DNA of 55,907 nucleotides from Bacillota bacterium (GTDB lineage Bacteria > Bacillota > Clostridia > Oscillospirales > Oscillospiraceae): contig JAQXIT010000109.1 of NCBI GenBank assembly GCA_029007925.1, forward strand, positions 1-55,907. The letters are read 5' to 3'. Below, piece by piece: positions 33,361-41,815 of this stretch. The notes below the pieces were generated by a model. That model did not search any database and was not told the origin of the DNA. It worked only from the letters and a program-made list of their open reading frames with translations. Made by a program: the position numbers and the translations under genes. Each line of letters opens with the position of its first letter. The first letter of the stretch is position 1.

Positions 33361-33390
33361 GAGGGCGTGCCGCCGGCACGCCCTCTTTTT
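33361..33390. terminator. Bidirectional terminator between lacI-type gene and glmS
   Basis: An 11-bp perfect stem (GAGGGCGTGCC / GGCACGCCCTC) with a GCC loop; TTTTTATT on the plus side and AAAGAG... with T-run on the minus side. Confidence 0.85.
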
Positions 33391-35230
33391 ATTCTACGGT
33401 AACGGATTTTGCCAGGTTTCTGGGTTTATCCACATCGCAGCCCCGGTTCAGCGCCACATAGTAGGCAAAAATCTGCAGCGGAATCAGGGTCAGACTGGGC
33501 TGGAACATGGGCAGCACCGTCGGCACGCAGATGATCCCGTTGGACTGATTCCGGGCTTCCTGCTCCATTTCCTTCAGGGTCACGCACAGAACATCCGCGC
33601 CTCTGGCCCGAACCTCCCGGACGTTTGCCATCATTTTATCGAACAGAGGCTTTACGGTTGCCAGCGCCACCACCAGCGTCCCCTCCTCGATCAGGGAGAT
33701 GGGCCCGTGCTTCAGCTCGCCGGCGGGATAGGCCTCGCTGTGGAGATAAGCGACCTCCTTCAGTTTCAGACTGCCCTCCAGGCAGACCGCGCTGTCCATG
33801 TTGCGGCCGATGTAGAAGGCATCATGGTGCCCATAGTACCGGCTGGCATAATACTGGATCTTTTGTATATTCTCCTCGGACAGCACCTCCGAAACGGCAT
33901 CGGGAAGCCGCTGCAGCGCCGCAACATGATCGGCATAATCCTTCTCCGAAATGGTTTTCAGCGCATAGCCCATCTGCAGCGCCAGAAGATACACTACCGC
34001 CAGCTGGGTGGTGAAGGCCTTGGTGGTGGCCACGGCGATTTCCGGCCCAGCCCAGGTATAGATGGTCTGATCCGCGGTTTTGGCAATGGCGGAGCCAACC
34101 ACATTGACAATGGCCAGGGTCTTGGCGCCCAGCCGCTTGGCCTCCCGCAGCGCCGCCAGCGTATCGGCAGTCTCACCGGACTGGCTGATGATGATGACCA
34201 GATTGCTTTCGTCGATGACGGGATCGCTGTACCGGAATTCCGACGCCATGACGGCCTCGGTGGGAATCCGGCAGGCTTTCTCGATGGTATATTTTGCCAG
34301 AACAGAAACATAGTAGGCCGAACCGCAAGCCACCAGATAGATCTTGCGCAGTCCCTTCAGATACTCCGCCGACAGATCGATGCCCTCCAGCACCACCCTG
34401 CCGTCCCGGATCCGGGGGCTGACGGTGTCCCGCAGCGCCTTGGGCTGCTCATAGATCTCCTTGAGCATGAAGTGGTCAAAGCCGCCCCGCTCCGCGGCGG
34501 ACAGCTCCCAAGAGATATGCTCCTTCTTCTTCTCGATGGGTTCGCCGGTTTGGTCGTAGAACGCAACGTCGTGGGCGTTGAACACAACCATCTCACCGTC
34601 GTCCAGATAGGCCACAGTCTGGGTATATTTCAGAATGGCCGGCACGTCGGAGGCAATGTAGTTCTCCCCCTCGCCGAAGCCGAAAATCAGCGGGGAATCC
34701 TTCTTCACCGCCACAATGGTATCCGGCTGATCCGCGCAGAGAATTCCCAGCGCGTAGCTGCCCTCGATGCGGGACATGGCTTTGCGCACCGCCCCAAGGA
34801 AATCGGCGTGTTTGGCATAGTAATAGCCCACCAGATTAGCCACTACTTCCGTGTCCGTCTCGGAATGGAAGTGAACACCTTTTCCCTCCAGCCAGCCGCG
34901 CAGCCGGGTCTCGTTCTCGATGATGCCGTTATGCACCACCGCGATCTTGCCGGAGTCCGAAAGATGGGGATGGCTGTTGATATCCGAGGGGGCGCCATGG
35001 GTGGCCCAGCGCGTATGACCAATGCCCACCACACCCTTCATATTGCTTCCGTTTTGGGTCTGATCGATCAGGACCTGCAGTCTGCCCTTGGCTTTCGCGA
35101 TCTGAAGTCCCATTTCACCATGGACGCAGATGCCCGCCGAGTCATAACCCCGATATTCCAGCTTGGACAGACCGTCCAGCAGTACGGGAGCCGCCTGCTT
35201 GGCGCCTGCGTATCCAACAATTCCACACAT
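33389..35230 (-). CDS. glmS: Glutamine-fructose-6-phosphate aminotransferase
   Basis: 613 aa. Starts MCGIVGYAG with the catalytic Cys2 exposed after Met removal; the N-terminal glutaminase spans about 1-240 (GHTRWATHG, SDINSHPH). Two SIS domains follow (ACGSAYYVS, ISQSGETADTLAAL, and SEAYPAGELKHGPISLIE), and the C-terminus is KPRNLAKSVTVE. It makes glucosamine-6-phosphate for peptidoglycan. The promoter lies only about 30 bases from the start, so there is no room for a glmS ribozyme. Confidence 0.97.
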   Translation of the reverse strand: MCGIVGYAGAKQAAPVLLDGLSKLEYRGYDSAGICVHGEMGLQIAKAKGRLQVLIDQTQNGSNMKGVVGIGHTRWATHGAPSDINSHPHLSDSGKIAVVHNGIIENETRLRGWLEGKGVHFHSETDTEVVANLVGYYYAKHADFLGAVRKAMSRIEGSYALGILCADQPDTIVAVKKDSPLIFGFGEGENYIASDVPAILKYTQTVAYLDDGEMVVFNAHDVAFYDQTGEPIEKKKEHISWELSAAERGGFDHFMLKEIYEQPKALRDTVSPRIRDGRVVLEGIDLSAEYLKGLRKIYLVACGSAYYVSVLAKYTIEKACRIPTEAVMASEFRYSDPVIDESNLVIIISQSGETADTLAALREAKRLGAKTLAIVNVVGSAIAKTADQTIYTWAGPEIAVATTKAFTTQLAVVYLLALQMGYALKTISEKDYADHVAALQRLPDAVSEVLSEENIQKIQYYASRYYGHHDAFYIGRNMDSAVCLEGSLKLKEVAYLHSEAYPAGELKHGPISLIEEGTLVVALATVKPLFDKMMANVREVRARGADVLCVTLKEMEQEARNQSNGIICVPTVLPMFQPSLTLIPLQIFAYYVALNRGCDVDKPRNLAKSVTVE

Positions 35231-35263
35231 GGATAAAATCCTCCTGTTGAGTATGTGTTTTGC

Positions 35264-35292
35264 ATTTTACACTATTTTTGTACCAATATCAA
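35264..35292 (-). promoter_or_regulatory. Promoter of glmS
   Basis: Minus strand TTGATA (35292-35287), 17 bases, TAAAAT (35269-35264). AGGAGGAT precedes the ATG. Confidence 0.62.
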
Positions 35293-35304
35293 CTCTTGGG
35301 CGCA

Positions 35305-35350
35305 ATATTTTTTGACCAACGAGCTTTTTGTTGTCATTGGTCAAAAAAAT
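35305..35350. other. A/T-flanked inverted repeat between dprA and glmS
   Basis: TTTTTTGACCAA at about 35308-35319 and TTGGTCAAAAAAA at about 35336-35348 are inverted copies with a 16-17-base loop. On the minus strand the stem ends in A rather than T, so it is not a typical terminator of dprA. It may act as a bidirectional one or as a protein site. Confidence 0.5.
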
Positions 35351-36227
35351 TGAAGTTTTCCGGATGCAAACTGTACAAATCCTTCAAATCCGATTGATTT
35401 ACCGGGGTCGCTCCCAGCCGGCACAGCAGTTCGCAGGCCGGACTTTCGTCCCGAAAACAGAAAACGCCGCTCCAGCCGAAGCGCAGATTCTTCACGGTGC
35501 CGTCCCAGGTACCGCCGGTCTGATAGCTGCACTGCGCCACCAGTGTCTTTTCTCCCAGTGCGTGGATCACCCGGTTCCGGCTCAGCGCCCGCTGGGCGGA
35601 AAAGGGCTGGTCAAAATCCTCCTCGCTGAGATACAGCACATCGGGACGCTCCGGCTGCTTTGCCAGTTCATCCGCCACCACACAGATCACCCGGCCGCCT
35701 TCGGCAAGACAGGCCTCCTGCGCCGTCCGGTCGGCGCCCCGGGCATTCCCGGATACCAGTGCAAAGCCCTGCCGGGCAGCTTGTCGGCCAACCTCCGCGG
35801 CAAAGCCACGGTTGGCAGGATTCAGATCCCGGCTGCCCACCAGCGCGATTTTCGGCAGCGTCAGCAGCCCGATGTTCCCTTTCGCCCACAGTACGCCGGG
35901 ACTGTCCAGCCCCAGGCGCTTGCGCACCGCCAACGGATAGCTCTCACTGATCCGGGTCAGCGGAACGCATCCGGCCCGCTTCCCTCTGCGCAGATAATGT
36001 TCCAGAACATCCTCCTCCGACAGAAGCGCCAGAATCCGGTTTGCCATCTCCCTGCCGTAGCCGAGACCGGTGAGATCCGCAACGGTGAGATCCCGCTCCG
36101 GCTCCGATACGGAAAGCTGCCAGGCCCGATCCGCCAAAGTGCGAAGCTGGGCCGTGGTCAGCGGATGCCGTTCCGGGTTTCCAAGACTGCTGCTCAGCAG
36201 GAGAAAGCCTCTCTCCGGCCCTCTCAA
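35334..36227 (-). CDS. dprA: DprA/Smf-family DNA-processing protein
   Basis: 297 aa. A Rossmann-fold DprA core: KIALVGSRDLNPANRGFAAEVGRQAARQGFALVSGNARGADRTAQEACLAEGG (motif GSR and the S-G-x-A-x-G-x-D), and SAQRALSRNRVIHAL. It loads RecA on incoming single-stranded DNA in transformation; in non-competent bacteria the role is unclear. The start is TTG (36227) and overlaps the helicase stop as TTGA; AAGAGG lies about 8 bases before. The N-terminal about 100 residues are a helical region only weakly like SAM. Confidence 0.85.
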   Translation of the reverse strand: MRGPERGFLLLSSSLGNPERHPLTTAQLRTLADRAWQLSVSEPERDLTVADLTGLGYGREMANRILALLSEEDVLEHYLRRGKRAGCVPLTRISESYPLAVRKRLGLDSPGVLWAKGNIGLLTLPKIALVGSRDLNPANRGFAAEVGRQAARQGFALVSGNARGADRTAQEACLAEGGRVICVVADELAKQPERPDVLYLSEEDFDQPFSAQRALSRNRVIHALGEKTLVAQCSYQTGGTWDGTVKNLRFGWSGVFCFRDESPACELLCRLGATPVNQSDLKDLYSLHPENFNFFDQ

Positions 36228-37414
36228 CGCAGCCGCCTCTTGACGGGAGCAGGGGCCTTGATTTCCTCCTTCGTCAGGGTGCCGTCGGCTCCCAGCACCA
36301 TGGGCTGAATGGTATAGTGGGAGAATTTGGCAATCTCGTCCAGCTTCGCCTTTTCCGGGAAATTGCCGATGACGGAATAGGCAACGCCCTTGCGCTTTGC
36401 CCGGCCGGTTCTGCCGATGCGGTGGACGTAGTATTCATTCTCCTCGGGAACGTCGAAATTGATGACGCATTCCACATCGTCCACGTCAATGCCCCGGGAG
36501 GCCACATCGGTGGCGATCAGCACCGGCAGCTTGCCGTCCCGGTAGCGCTGCATGGTTTTCTCCCGCTGGCTCTGGCGGATGTCGCCGTGGATGCACTCGC
36601 AGTCCAGTCCCGCCAGCTGGAATTCGTCGCACAGGCGCTGGCACATATGCTTGGTGTTGCAGAAGATCATCACCCGCCCGAAGCCCTGACTGCGGATCAG
36701 CCGCAGAGTGGTCTCCGCCTTCTCCAGCGGGGAAACCGTCAGACAGTACTGGTCGATGTCCGGACGATCCTCCTGCTTGGGCTCCACGGTGATTTCCAAC
36801 TCGTCCCGCTGGTACATCCAGGACACCGTCATGACCTCCTGAGAAATGGTGGCGGAAAACAATCCCAGATTCTTCCGGTTCTTCACCTTCTCAATGATCC
36901 GGGTCACATCCTTGAAAAAGCCCATATCCAGCATCCGGTCGGCCTCATCCAGCACCACGGTCTGGATTTTATCCAGCCGTACCGTTTTCCGGTTGTAATG
37001 ATCCATCAGCCGTCCCGGCGTGGCCACCACGATCTGGGGTTTTTTCTCCAGCGCCTTGATCTGTCCGCCGATGCCGGCGCCGCCGTAGAGCACCGCCACC
37101 CGGATGCCGCTGTAATAAGTCAGCAGTCCCCGCAGCTCGTCGCCGATCTGAATGGCCAGCTCCCGGGTGGGAGCCAGGATCAGTCCCTGCACATCGGAGC
37201 ACTGGGGGTCGATATGCTCGATCATGGGGATGCCGAAGGCAAAGGTCTTGCCGGTACCGGTGGGCGCCTTGGCGATCACGTCCTTCCACTGCATGAAAGG
37301 CGGGATGGCCTCCGCCTGAATGGTGGTGGGATAGCCGTAGCCCTTCTGCTCCAGGGCCTTCAGCATGGCCTCGCTGAGCCCCAGATCCTGAAATGTCAGA
37401 TTTTGATTCTCCAT
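36224..37414 (-). CDS. DEAD-box RNA helicase
   Basis: 396 aa. All core motifs: Q motif upstream of GYPTTIQAEAI, APTGTGKT (I), PTRELAIQ (Ia), VLDEADRMLDMGF (II), FSATIS (III), IFCNTKH (IV), ATDVASRGIDVDDVECVINFD (V) and HRIGRTGR (VI). It unwinds short RNA duplexes, usually in ribosome assembly or cold adaptation. Very short C-terminal extension ending KRRLR. Own promoter at 37456-37484. Confidence 0.95.
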   Translation of the reverse strand: MENQNLTFQDLGLSEAMLKALEQKGYGYPTTIQAEAIPPFMQWKDVIAKAPTGTGKTFAFGIPMIEHIDPQCSDVQGLILAPTRELAIQIGDELRGLLTYYSGIRVAVLYGGAGIGGQIKALEKKPQIVVATPGRLMDHYNRKTVRLDKIQTVVLDEADRMLDMGFFKDVTRIIEKVKNRKNLGLFSATISQEVMTVSWMYQRDELEITVEPKQEDRPDIDQYCLTVSPLEKAETTLRLIRSQGFGRVMIFCNTKHMCQRLCDEFQLAGLDCECIHGDIRQSQREKTMQRYRDGKLPVLIATDVASRGIDVDDVECVINFDVPEENEYYVHRIGRTGRAKRKGVAYSVIGNFPEKAKLDEIAKFSHYTIQPMVLGADGTLTKEEIKAPAPVKRRLR

Positions 37415-37455
37415 GGTAAATTCGTCCTTTTCGCTCTAACGTACTCATTTTGCTT

Positions 37456-37484
37456 ATTGTAGCATTTTTTTCTTCAATATGCAA
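37456..37484 (-). promoter_or_regulatory. Promoter of the DEAD-box/dprA unit
   Basis: Minus strand TTGCAT (37484-37479), 17 bases, TACAAT (37461-37456). It overlaps the end of the feoB gene region. Confidence 0.62.
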
Positions 37485-37489
37485 CCTTT

Positions 37490-39256
37490 TTATCCCAGCA
37501 GCAGCTTCACCATCATGCACAGCAAGATTCCCATGGCCGTGGGAAGCACAAATGCCGCTGCCGTCTGCTTCAGACTGCCGGTTTCCCGGCGAATGGTCAG
37601 CAGCGTGGTGGCGCAGGGCCAATGAAATACGGTAAACAGCATGGTGCAAACCGCCGTCCGCCATGTCCAGCCCGCCGCCATCAGAAGTTCACCGCCGGCG
37701 TCCCCGATTCCCTGAAGGCTAATCGCTCCCGTCAGCGCCATAAGGATCACCGGAATCAGGAGTTCGTTGGCAGGCAGCGACAGCAGAAACGCCAGCAGAA
37801 TCACGCCGTTCATTCCCATAGCCTTTCCGAAGGGATCCAGCGCCGCCGCGGCGCTTCCCAGCAGAGAGCATTTTGCCAAAAGCCACAGCAGCGCTCCCGC
37901 CGGTGCCGCCACCTTCAGAGCTCTTCCCGCAATGTGCAGGGTTCTGTCCAAAAGGGATCGCACAAGAATCTGTCCGATCCGGGGGCGACGCAATGGCGGC
38001 ATCTCCATCAGAAATGTACTCTGTTCATGCTTCAGAGCCGTCCGGCTCAGCACGCCTGAAGCAGCCATGGCCCCCAGAACCCCCAGCACGGTAAACCCAG
38101 CCACCGCCAGCGCGCCGCCCGCGCCGCCGAAAAACAGACTTCCCAGCAGAATCAGGGTGGGAAAGCGGCCGTTGCAGGGCACCATGGCATTGGTCAGGAC
38201 GGCCAGGAGACGCTCCCGGGGCGAGTCGATGATCCGGCAGCCGGTGACCCCCACCGCGTTGCAGCCCAGCCCCATGCACAGCGTCAGCGCCTGCTTGCCG
38301 CAGCCGCCGCAGCGGCACATTTTTCCGTCCAGCAGGAAGGCCATTCTCGGCAGATATCCGATGTCCTCCAACACGGTAAACAGGGGGAAGAAAATCGCCA
38401 TCGGCGGCAGCATCACGGAGATCACCCGGGCAGAAGTGGCATACATACCGTCCAGAATCACCCCGGACAGCCACCCGGGCGCCGCCGACAGCCAACGCTT
38501 CAGGAGAAAATAACCGCTGTCCAGCAGTTTCCCAAGCAGTTCCGAAGGATAGTTGGCACCCCACACCGTAATCCAGAGTATGAGAAGCAGCAGCAAAAGC
38601 ATTATGGGAATCCCGAAGCGCCTGCTCACCAGAATTTCGTCCACCCGGCTGCGCCACCGGGCGGAGGTATCCTCCGTCCTGCGGATGCAGCTCCGGGCAA
38701 TCTCCTGGGCGGCGGCCACGGGATCCGGCCAGCTTCGCGGAAGTGTGACAGGCACCGCGGCGGCGATCCGCTCCAGCAGTTCCTCCAATCCCCGCTTCTT
38801 TCCCGCCGCCGTCAGCACCACCGGCGCGCCCAGCAGCCGGGACAGTTCGCCGGCATCGATATGGATTCCCCTGCGTCGGGCTTCATCTATCAGATTCACG
38901 CAGACGACCACCTTCTCCGTCCGTTCCAGAATCTGCAGCGCCAGAATCAGGGAGCGTTCCAGACAGCTTCCGTCGCAGACCACCACGGTACAGTCCGCTT
39001 CTCCGGAGGAGATGTACTCCGCCGCGATCCGTTCATCCTCGCTGCCGCCGCTGAGGGAATATGTACCCGGCAGATCCACGAACCGGAACACTCCACCCTT
39101 TGCCCGGCATTTTCCCTCGGCGATGCCCACGGTTTTTCCCGGCCAGTTACCGGTGTGCTGCCGAAGCCCGGTAAGGGCGTTGAACAGTGTGCTTTTGCCC
39201 ACATTGGGATTCCCCGCCAGTGCCACGGTCATCCTCGGTACCGGCTGCCCCCTCAT
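37490..39256 (-). CDS. feoB: Ferrous iron transporter FeoB (compact form)
   Basis: 588 aa, shorter than the usual 650-800. The G domain has G1 GNPNVGKST (residues 15-23), FVDLPGTYSLSGGSEDE (G3), and NLIDEARRRG (G4). The membrane part contains the two Gate motifs: MCRCGGCGKQALTLCMGLGCNAVGVTG and VPCNGRFPTLILL. It imports Fe2+, the main anaerobic iron route. It overlaps feoA by an ATGA junction. The compact length reflects a shorter cytosolic linker (helical domain residues about 165-215) and a reduced C-terminus. Confidence 0.95.
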   Translation of the reverse strand: MRGQPVPRMTVALAGNPNVGKSTLFNALTGLRQHTGNWPGKTVGIAEGKCRAKGGVFRFVDLPGTYSLSGGSEDERIAAEYISSGEADCTVVVCDGSCLERSLILALQILERTEKVVVCVNLIDEARRRGIHIDAGELSRLLGAPVVLTAAGKKRGLEELLERIAAAVPVTLPRSWPDPVAAAQEIARSCIRRTEDTSARWRSRVDEILVSRRFGIPIMLLLLLLILWITVWGANYPSELLGKLLDSGYFLLKRWLSAAPGWLSGVILDGMYATSARVISVMLPPMAIFFPLFTVLEDIGYLPRMAFLLDGKMCRCGGCGKQALTLCMGLGCNAVGVTGCRIIDSPRERLLAVLTNAMVPCNGRFPTLILLGSLFFGGAGGALAVAGFTVLGVLGAMAASGVLSRTALKHEQSTFLMEMPPLRRPRIGQILVRSLLDRTLHIAGRALKVAAPAGALLWLLAKCSLLGSAAAALDPFGKAMGMNGVILLAFLLSLPANELLIPVILMALTGAISLQGIGDAGGELLMAAGWTWRTAVCTMLFTVFHWPCATTLLTIRRETGSLKQTAAAFVLPTAMGILLCMMVKLLLG

Positions 39257-39483
39257 GGACGCGTGACCCGGATATCCCGCAGATCCCGGGTGCGGAGCGC
39301 GACGACGGTACCCCGAAATTCCACCGCCGTTACGGTGCCGTCACAGCTTCGATACCGGGGGACAACCCGGGTACCCGGTACCATTCCAAATCTCTCCAGC
39401 CTATTTTTCAGCGCCGGCGCCGTATTCACCGCCGTAACCGTTGCCCCGCTGCCCATGGGCAGACGCTCCAGTCCCATCTCCAT
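39253..39483 (-). CDS. feoA: FeoA-type SH3-like iron transport protein
   Basis: 76 aa with the FeoA pattern GSGATVTAVN, KNRLERFGMVPGTRV, GTVTAVEFRGTVVALRTRDLRDIRV. It supports FeoB at the cytoplasmic face. The start could be the ATG at 39483 or 39477; GGAGG at 39488-39492 favours the earlier. Stop overlaps the feoB ATG. Divergent from nth. Confidence 0.9.
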   Translation of the reverse strand: MEMGLERLPMGSGATVTAVNTAPALKNRLERFGMVPGTRVVPRYRSCDGTVTAVEFRGTVVALRTRDLRDIRVTRP

Positions 39484-39602
39484 ACCTATCCCTCCAGAGA
39501 TTCGTTATGCCATTGTATCCCGCCGGGGAAGGTTTTGTGCGGAAATTACGTCTTTTCTTTTGTCGGATTTTGTGATATGATTCTGAAAAAGGAGGCCATG
39601 CA

Positions 39603-40232
39603 ATGGAGGAAAAGGTTCGCGCCATCATTGAGATTCTGAAGGAAAAATACCCGGACGCCCTGTGCGCCCTGCATTACGGGAAGGATTACGAGCTGATGAT
39701 TGCCGTCCGGCTTTCGGCACAATGCACCGATGCCCGGGTGAATCTGGTCACCCCCGGTCTGTTCGCCGCTTATCCCACCCTGGAAAGTCTGGCCAACGCC
39801 GACATTGCCGACATTGAAAATCACGTCCGATCCTGCGGCTTCTATAAGCACAAGGCCCGGGACATTGTTCTGTCCTGTCAGATGCTGCTGTCGGACTACG
39901 GCGGCAAGGTGCCCGGCACCATGGAGGAGCTGCTGCGCATCCCCGGCGTGGGACGAAAAACCGCCAATCTTCTGCTGGGGGATCTGTACGACGTTCCCGG
40001 CAGCGTGGTCTGCGACACCCACTGTATGCGCATCTGTGAGCGGCTGGGGCTGTCCAAGGGCCGGGAGCCGGAAAAGGTGGAGCGGCAGCTTCGGGAGATT
40101 CTGCCCCCCGGGGAGAGCAGCGGTTTTTGCCACCGGATCGTCCTTTTCGGTCGGGAGGTCTGCACCTCCCAGCGCCCCAAATGCGCCGAATGCCCCCTGG
40201 CCATGTGGTGTCAGGAGATCAACCGGGGCTGA
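39603..40232 (+). CDS. nth: Endonuclease III
   Basis: 209 aa. HhH-GPD fold: LMIAVRLSAQCTDARVN, LRIPGVGRKTANLLLG (with the catalytic Lys), and CDTHCMRICERLGL (with the catalytic Asp; the usual VDTHV valines are replaced by cysteines). C-terminal [4Fe-4S] ligands show the pattern C-x6-C-x2-C-x5-C. It excises oxidised pyrimidines and nicks abasic DNA. Good ribosome site AGGAGG. The cysteines next to the catalytic Asp are unusual. Confidence 0.94.
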   Translation: MEEKVRAIIEILKEKYPDALCALHYGKDYELMIAVRLSAQCTDARVNLVTPGLFAAYPTLESLANADIADIENHVRSCGFYKHKARDIVLSCQMLLSDYGGKVPGTMEELLRIPGVGRKTANLLLGDLYDVPGSVVCDTHCMRICERLGLSKGREPEKVERQLREILPPGESSGFCHRIVLFGREVCTSQRPKCAECPLAMWCQEINRG

Positions 40233-40254
40233 CCCGCAGAAAATCATTCTACTT

Positions 40255-40289
40255 CCCCCCTTGTCCGCATAGGATTCGGACAAGGGGGG
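40255..40289 (+). terminator. Hairpin after nth that contains the next gene's ribosome site
   Basis: A perfect 13-bp stem (CCCCCCTTGTCCG / CGGACAAGGGGGG), 9-base loop. Only four T follow. The AAGGGGGG Shine-Dalgarno of the flippase is the 3' arm. Confidence 0.7.
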
Positions 40290-40296
40290 GATCCTT

Positions 40297-41781
40297 TTGC
40301 CCAGAAAGCTGCCTATATTCTACAGTGCCCTGATGCTTACCGGCGTGAACCTTCTGCTGCGGCTGGCGGGCACCACCTTTCAGGTGTATCTGTCCTCCCG
40401 GATCGGTGCGGAAGGTATCGGGCTGCTGCAGCTTGTGATGAGCGTCGGTTCCATGGCTCTGGTGGCCGGTATGGCCGGCATCCGCACCGCCACCATGTAT
40501 CTCACCGCCGAAGACCTGGGTCGAAAAAAGCCGGGCAGCGTGGTTTGGGTGCTGTCCGGCTGCGTGGCATACAGCGTTCTGTGCAGTTCCGCCGTCGCCG
40601 CCGGCATCTATGTGTACGCGCCGGTTCTGGCGAGCCGCTGGATCGGCAGCCCGGATACCGTGGATAGTCTGCGGCTGTTCGCCGCGTTTCTTCCGGTTAA
40701 CTGTCTGGCCGGCGTCATGGCGGGCTATTTCACCGGAGCCAACCGCATCGGTACCCTTGCCGCGGTGGAGGTGGCGGAGCAAATCTGCTCCATGATCTGT
40801 ACGGTATCCCTGCTGACTCTGTGGGCAGGTCATGATGCAGGACGTTCCTGTCAGGCTGTGGTTCTGGGCAGTGGACTGGGCACCTGCCTGACCCTTTCCT
40901 GTCTGGTGATTCTGCGTCTTCTGGAGCGAAACAAAGCCTCCCGTCCTCTTCCCGTAGCCAGGCGGCTCCTGCAAACGGTGGTGCCGCTGGCACTGGCGGA
41001 CGATCTGCGCACCGGAATCACCACGCTGGAAAACCTGATGGTTCCCAAGCGCCTTGCCCTGTATGGCGGTGTTTTGTCGCCGCTGGCGGCCTTCGGAACG
41101 GTCTGCGGCATGGTGTTTCCTATTCTGATGTTCCCGGTGGCCATACTCTACGGTCTGACGGAGCTGCTGATTCCCGAATTGGCCCGGTGCCGGGCTGCGG
41201 GAAGCGGACAGCGGGTGTCCCATCTGGTGCAGAAAAGCCTGCGGGTGGCGCTGCTTTACGGCACCGTCTGCGGCGGGCTGCTGTTCCTTAACGCCGACGC
41301 TCTCTGCCGGGCGCTGTACAAAAGCGACGAGGCAGGTACCTATCTGCGCTGGTTTTCCCTGCTGGCGGTTATGCTCTACTGCGACACGGTAACGGATGCC
41401 ATGATTAAGGGACTGGGACAGCAGAAGCACAGCGTGTGCTACAACATCCTCACCAACACCATGGATGTGGCTTTTCTGTACATTCTGCTTCCCAGATACG
41501 GCATTCGGGGCTATTTTGCCAGCTTTCTCGTCACCCATGTCATCAATTTCCGGCTCAGCATCGGCCGTCTGCTGAAGATCACCGGAGAGCGAATCCCGCC
41601 GCGGGTGCCTGTCCTGACCCTGACGGCGGCGGTGTTCGCCCTGTGGGTCTCCGGATTTTTATCCGCCCCTCTTTTGCGCACCGGCGCCTTCCTCACCGTC
41701 CTGACCTGTCTGCTGTTCCTTCTGAAGATTCTCAGCCGGGAGGATCTGATCTGGCTGAAAGGTCTGATATGCAAGAAATGA
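40297..41781 (+). CDS. SpoVB/MurJ-like oligosaccharide-lipid flippase
   Basis: 494 aa, about 14 helices of the MVF/polysaccharide-transport (MOP) superfamily: LMLTGVNLLLRLAGTTFQVYLSSRIGAEGIGLLQLVMSVGSMA, VMAGYFTGANRIG, MVFPILMFPVAILYGLTELLIPEL, and the C-terminal ALCRALYKSDEAG. SpoVB and MurJ-like proteins flip lipid-linked wall precursors; the closest look is stage V sporulation protein B. It starts with TTG (40297); the ribosome site AAGGGGGG is inside a stable hairpin (40255-40289). Confidence 0.85.
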   Translation: MPRKLPIFYSALMLTGVNLLLRLAGTTFQVYLSSRIGAEGIGLLQLVMSVGSMALVAGMAGIRTATMYLTAEDLGRKKPGSVVWVLSGCVAYSVLCSSAVAAGIYVYAPVLASRWIGSPDTVDSLRLFAAFLPVNCLAGVMAGYFTGANRIGTLAAVEVAEQICSMICTVSLLTLWAGHDAGRSCQAVVLGSGLGTCLTLSCLVILRLLERNKASRPLPVARRLLQTVVPLALADDLRTGITTLENLMVPKRLALYGGVLSPLAAFGTVCGMVFPILMFPVAILYGLTELLIPELARCRAAGSGQRVSHLVQKSLRVALLYGTVCGGLLFLNADALCRALYKSDEAGTYLRWFSLLAVMLYCDTVTDAMIKGLGQQKHSVCYNILTNTMDVAFLYILLPRYGIRGYFASFLVTHVINFRLSIGRLLKITGERIPPRVPVLTLTAAVFALWVSGFLSAPLLRTGAFLTVLTCLLFLLKILSREDLIWLKGLICKK

Positions 41782-41815
41782 CCCGCCGCCGGCGGGTCAT
41801 TTCAAATATTACCGC

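Noticed and set aside
33161-35236. Long plus-strand ORF of 691 codons
   Set aside because: It is antisense to glmS and the end of the LacI-type gene. Its translation is low-complexity and has no family, while glmS shows all catalytic motifs.
35231-35333. Possible glmS ribozyme upstream of glmS
   Set aside because: Only about 100 bases separate dprA and glmS, the promoter lies about 30 bases before the start, and no ribozyme core (about 150 bases) is present.
40255-40289. Simple terminator for nth
   Set aside because: Kept as a hairpin, but only four T follow and the ribosome site of the next gene lies in its arm, so it is not treated as a plain terminator.
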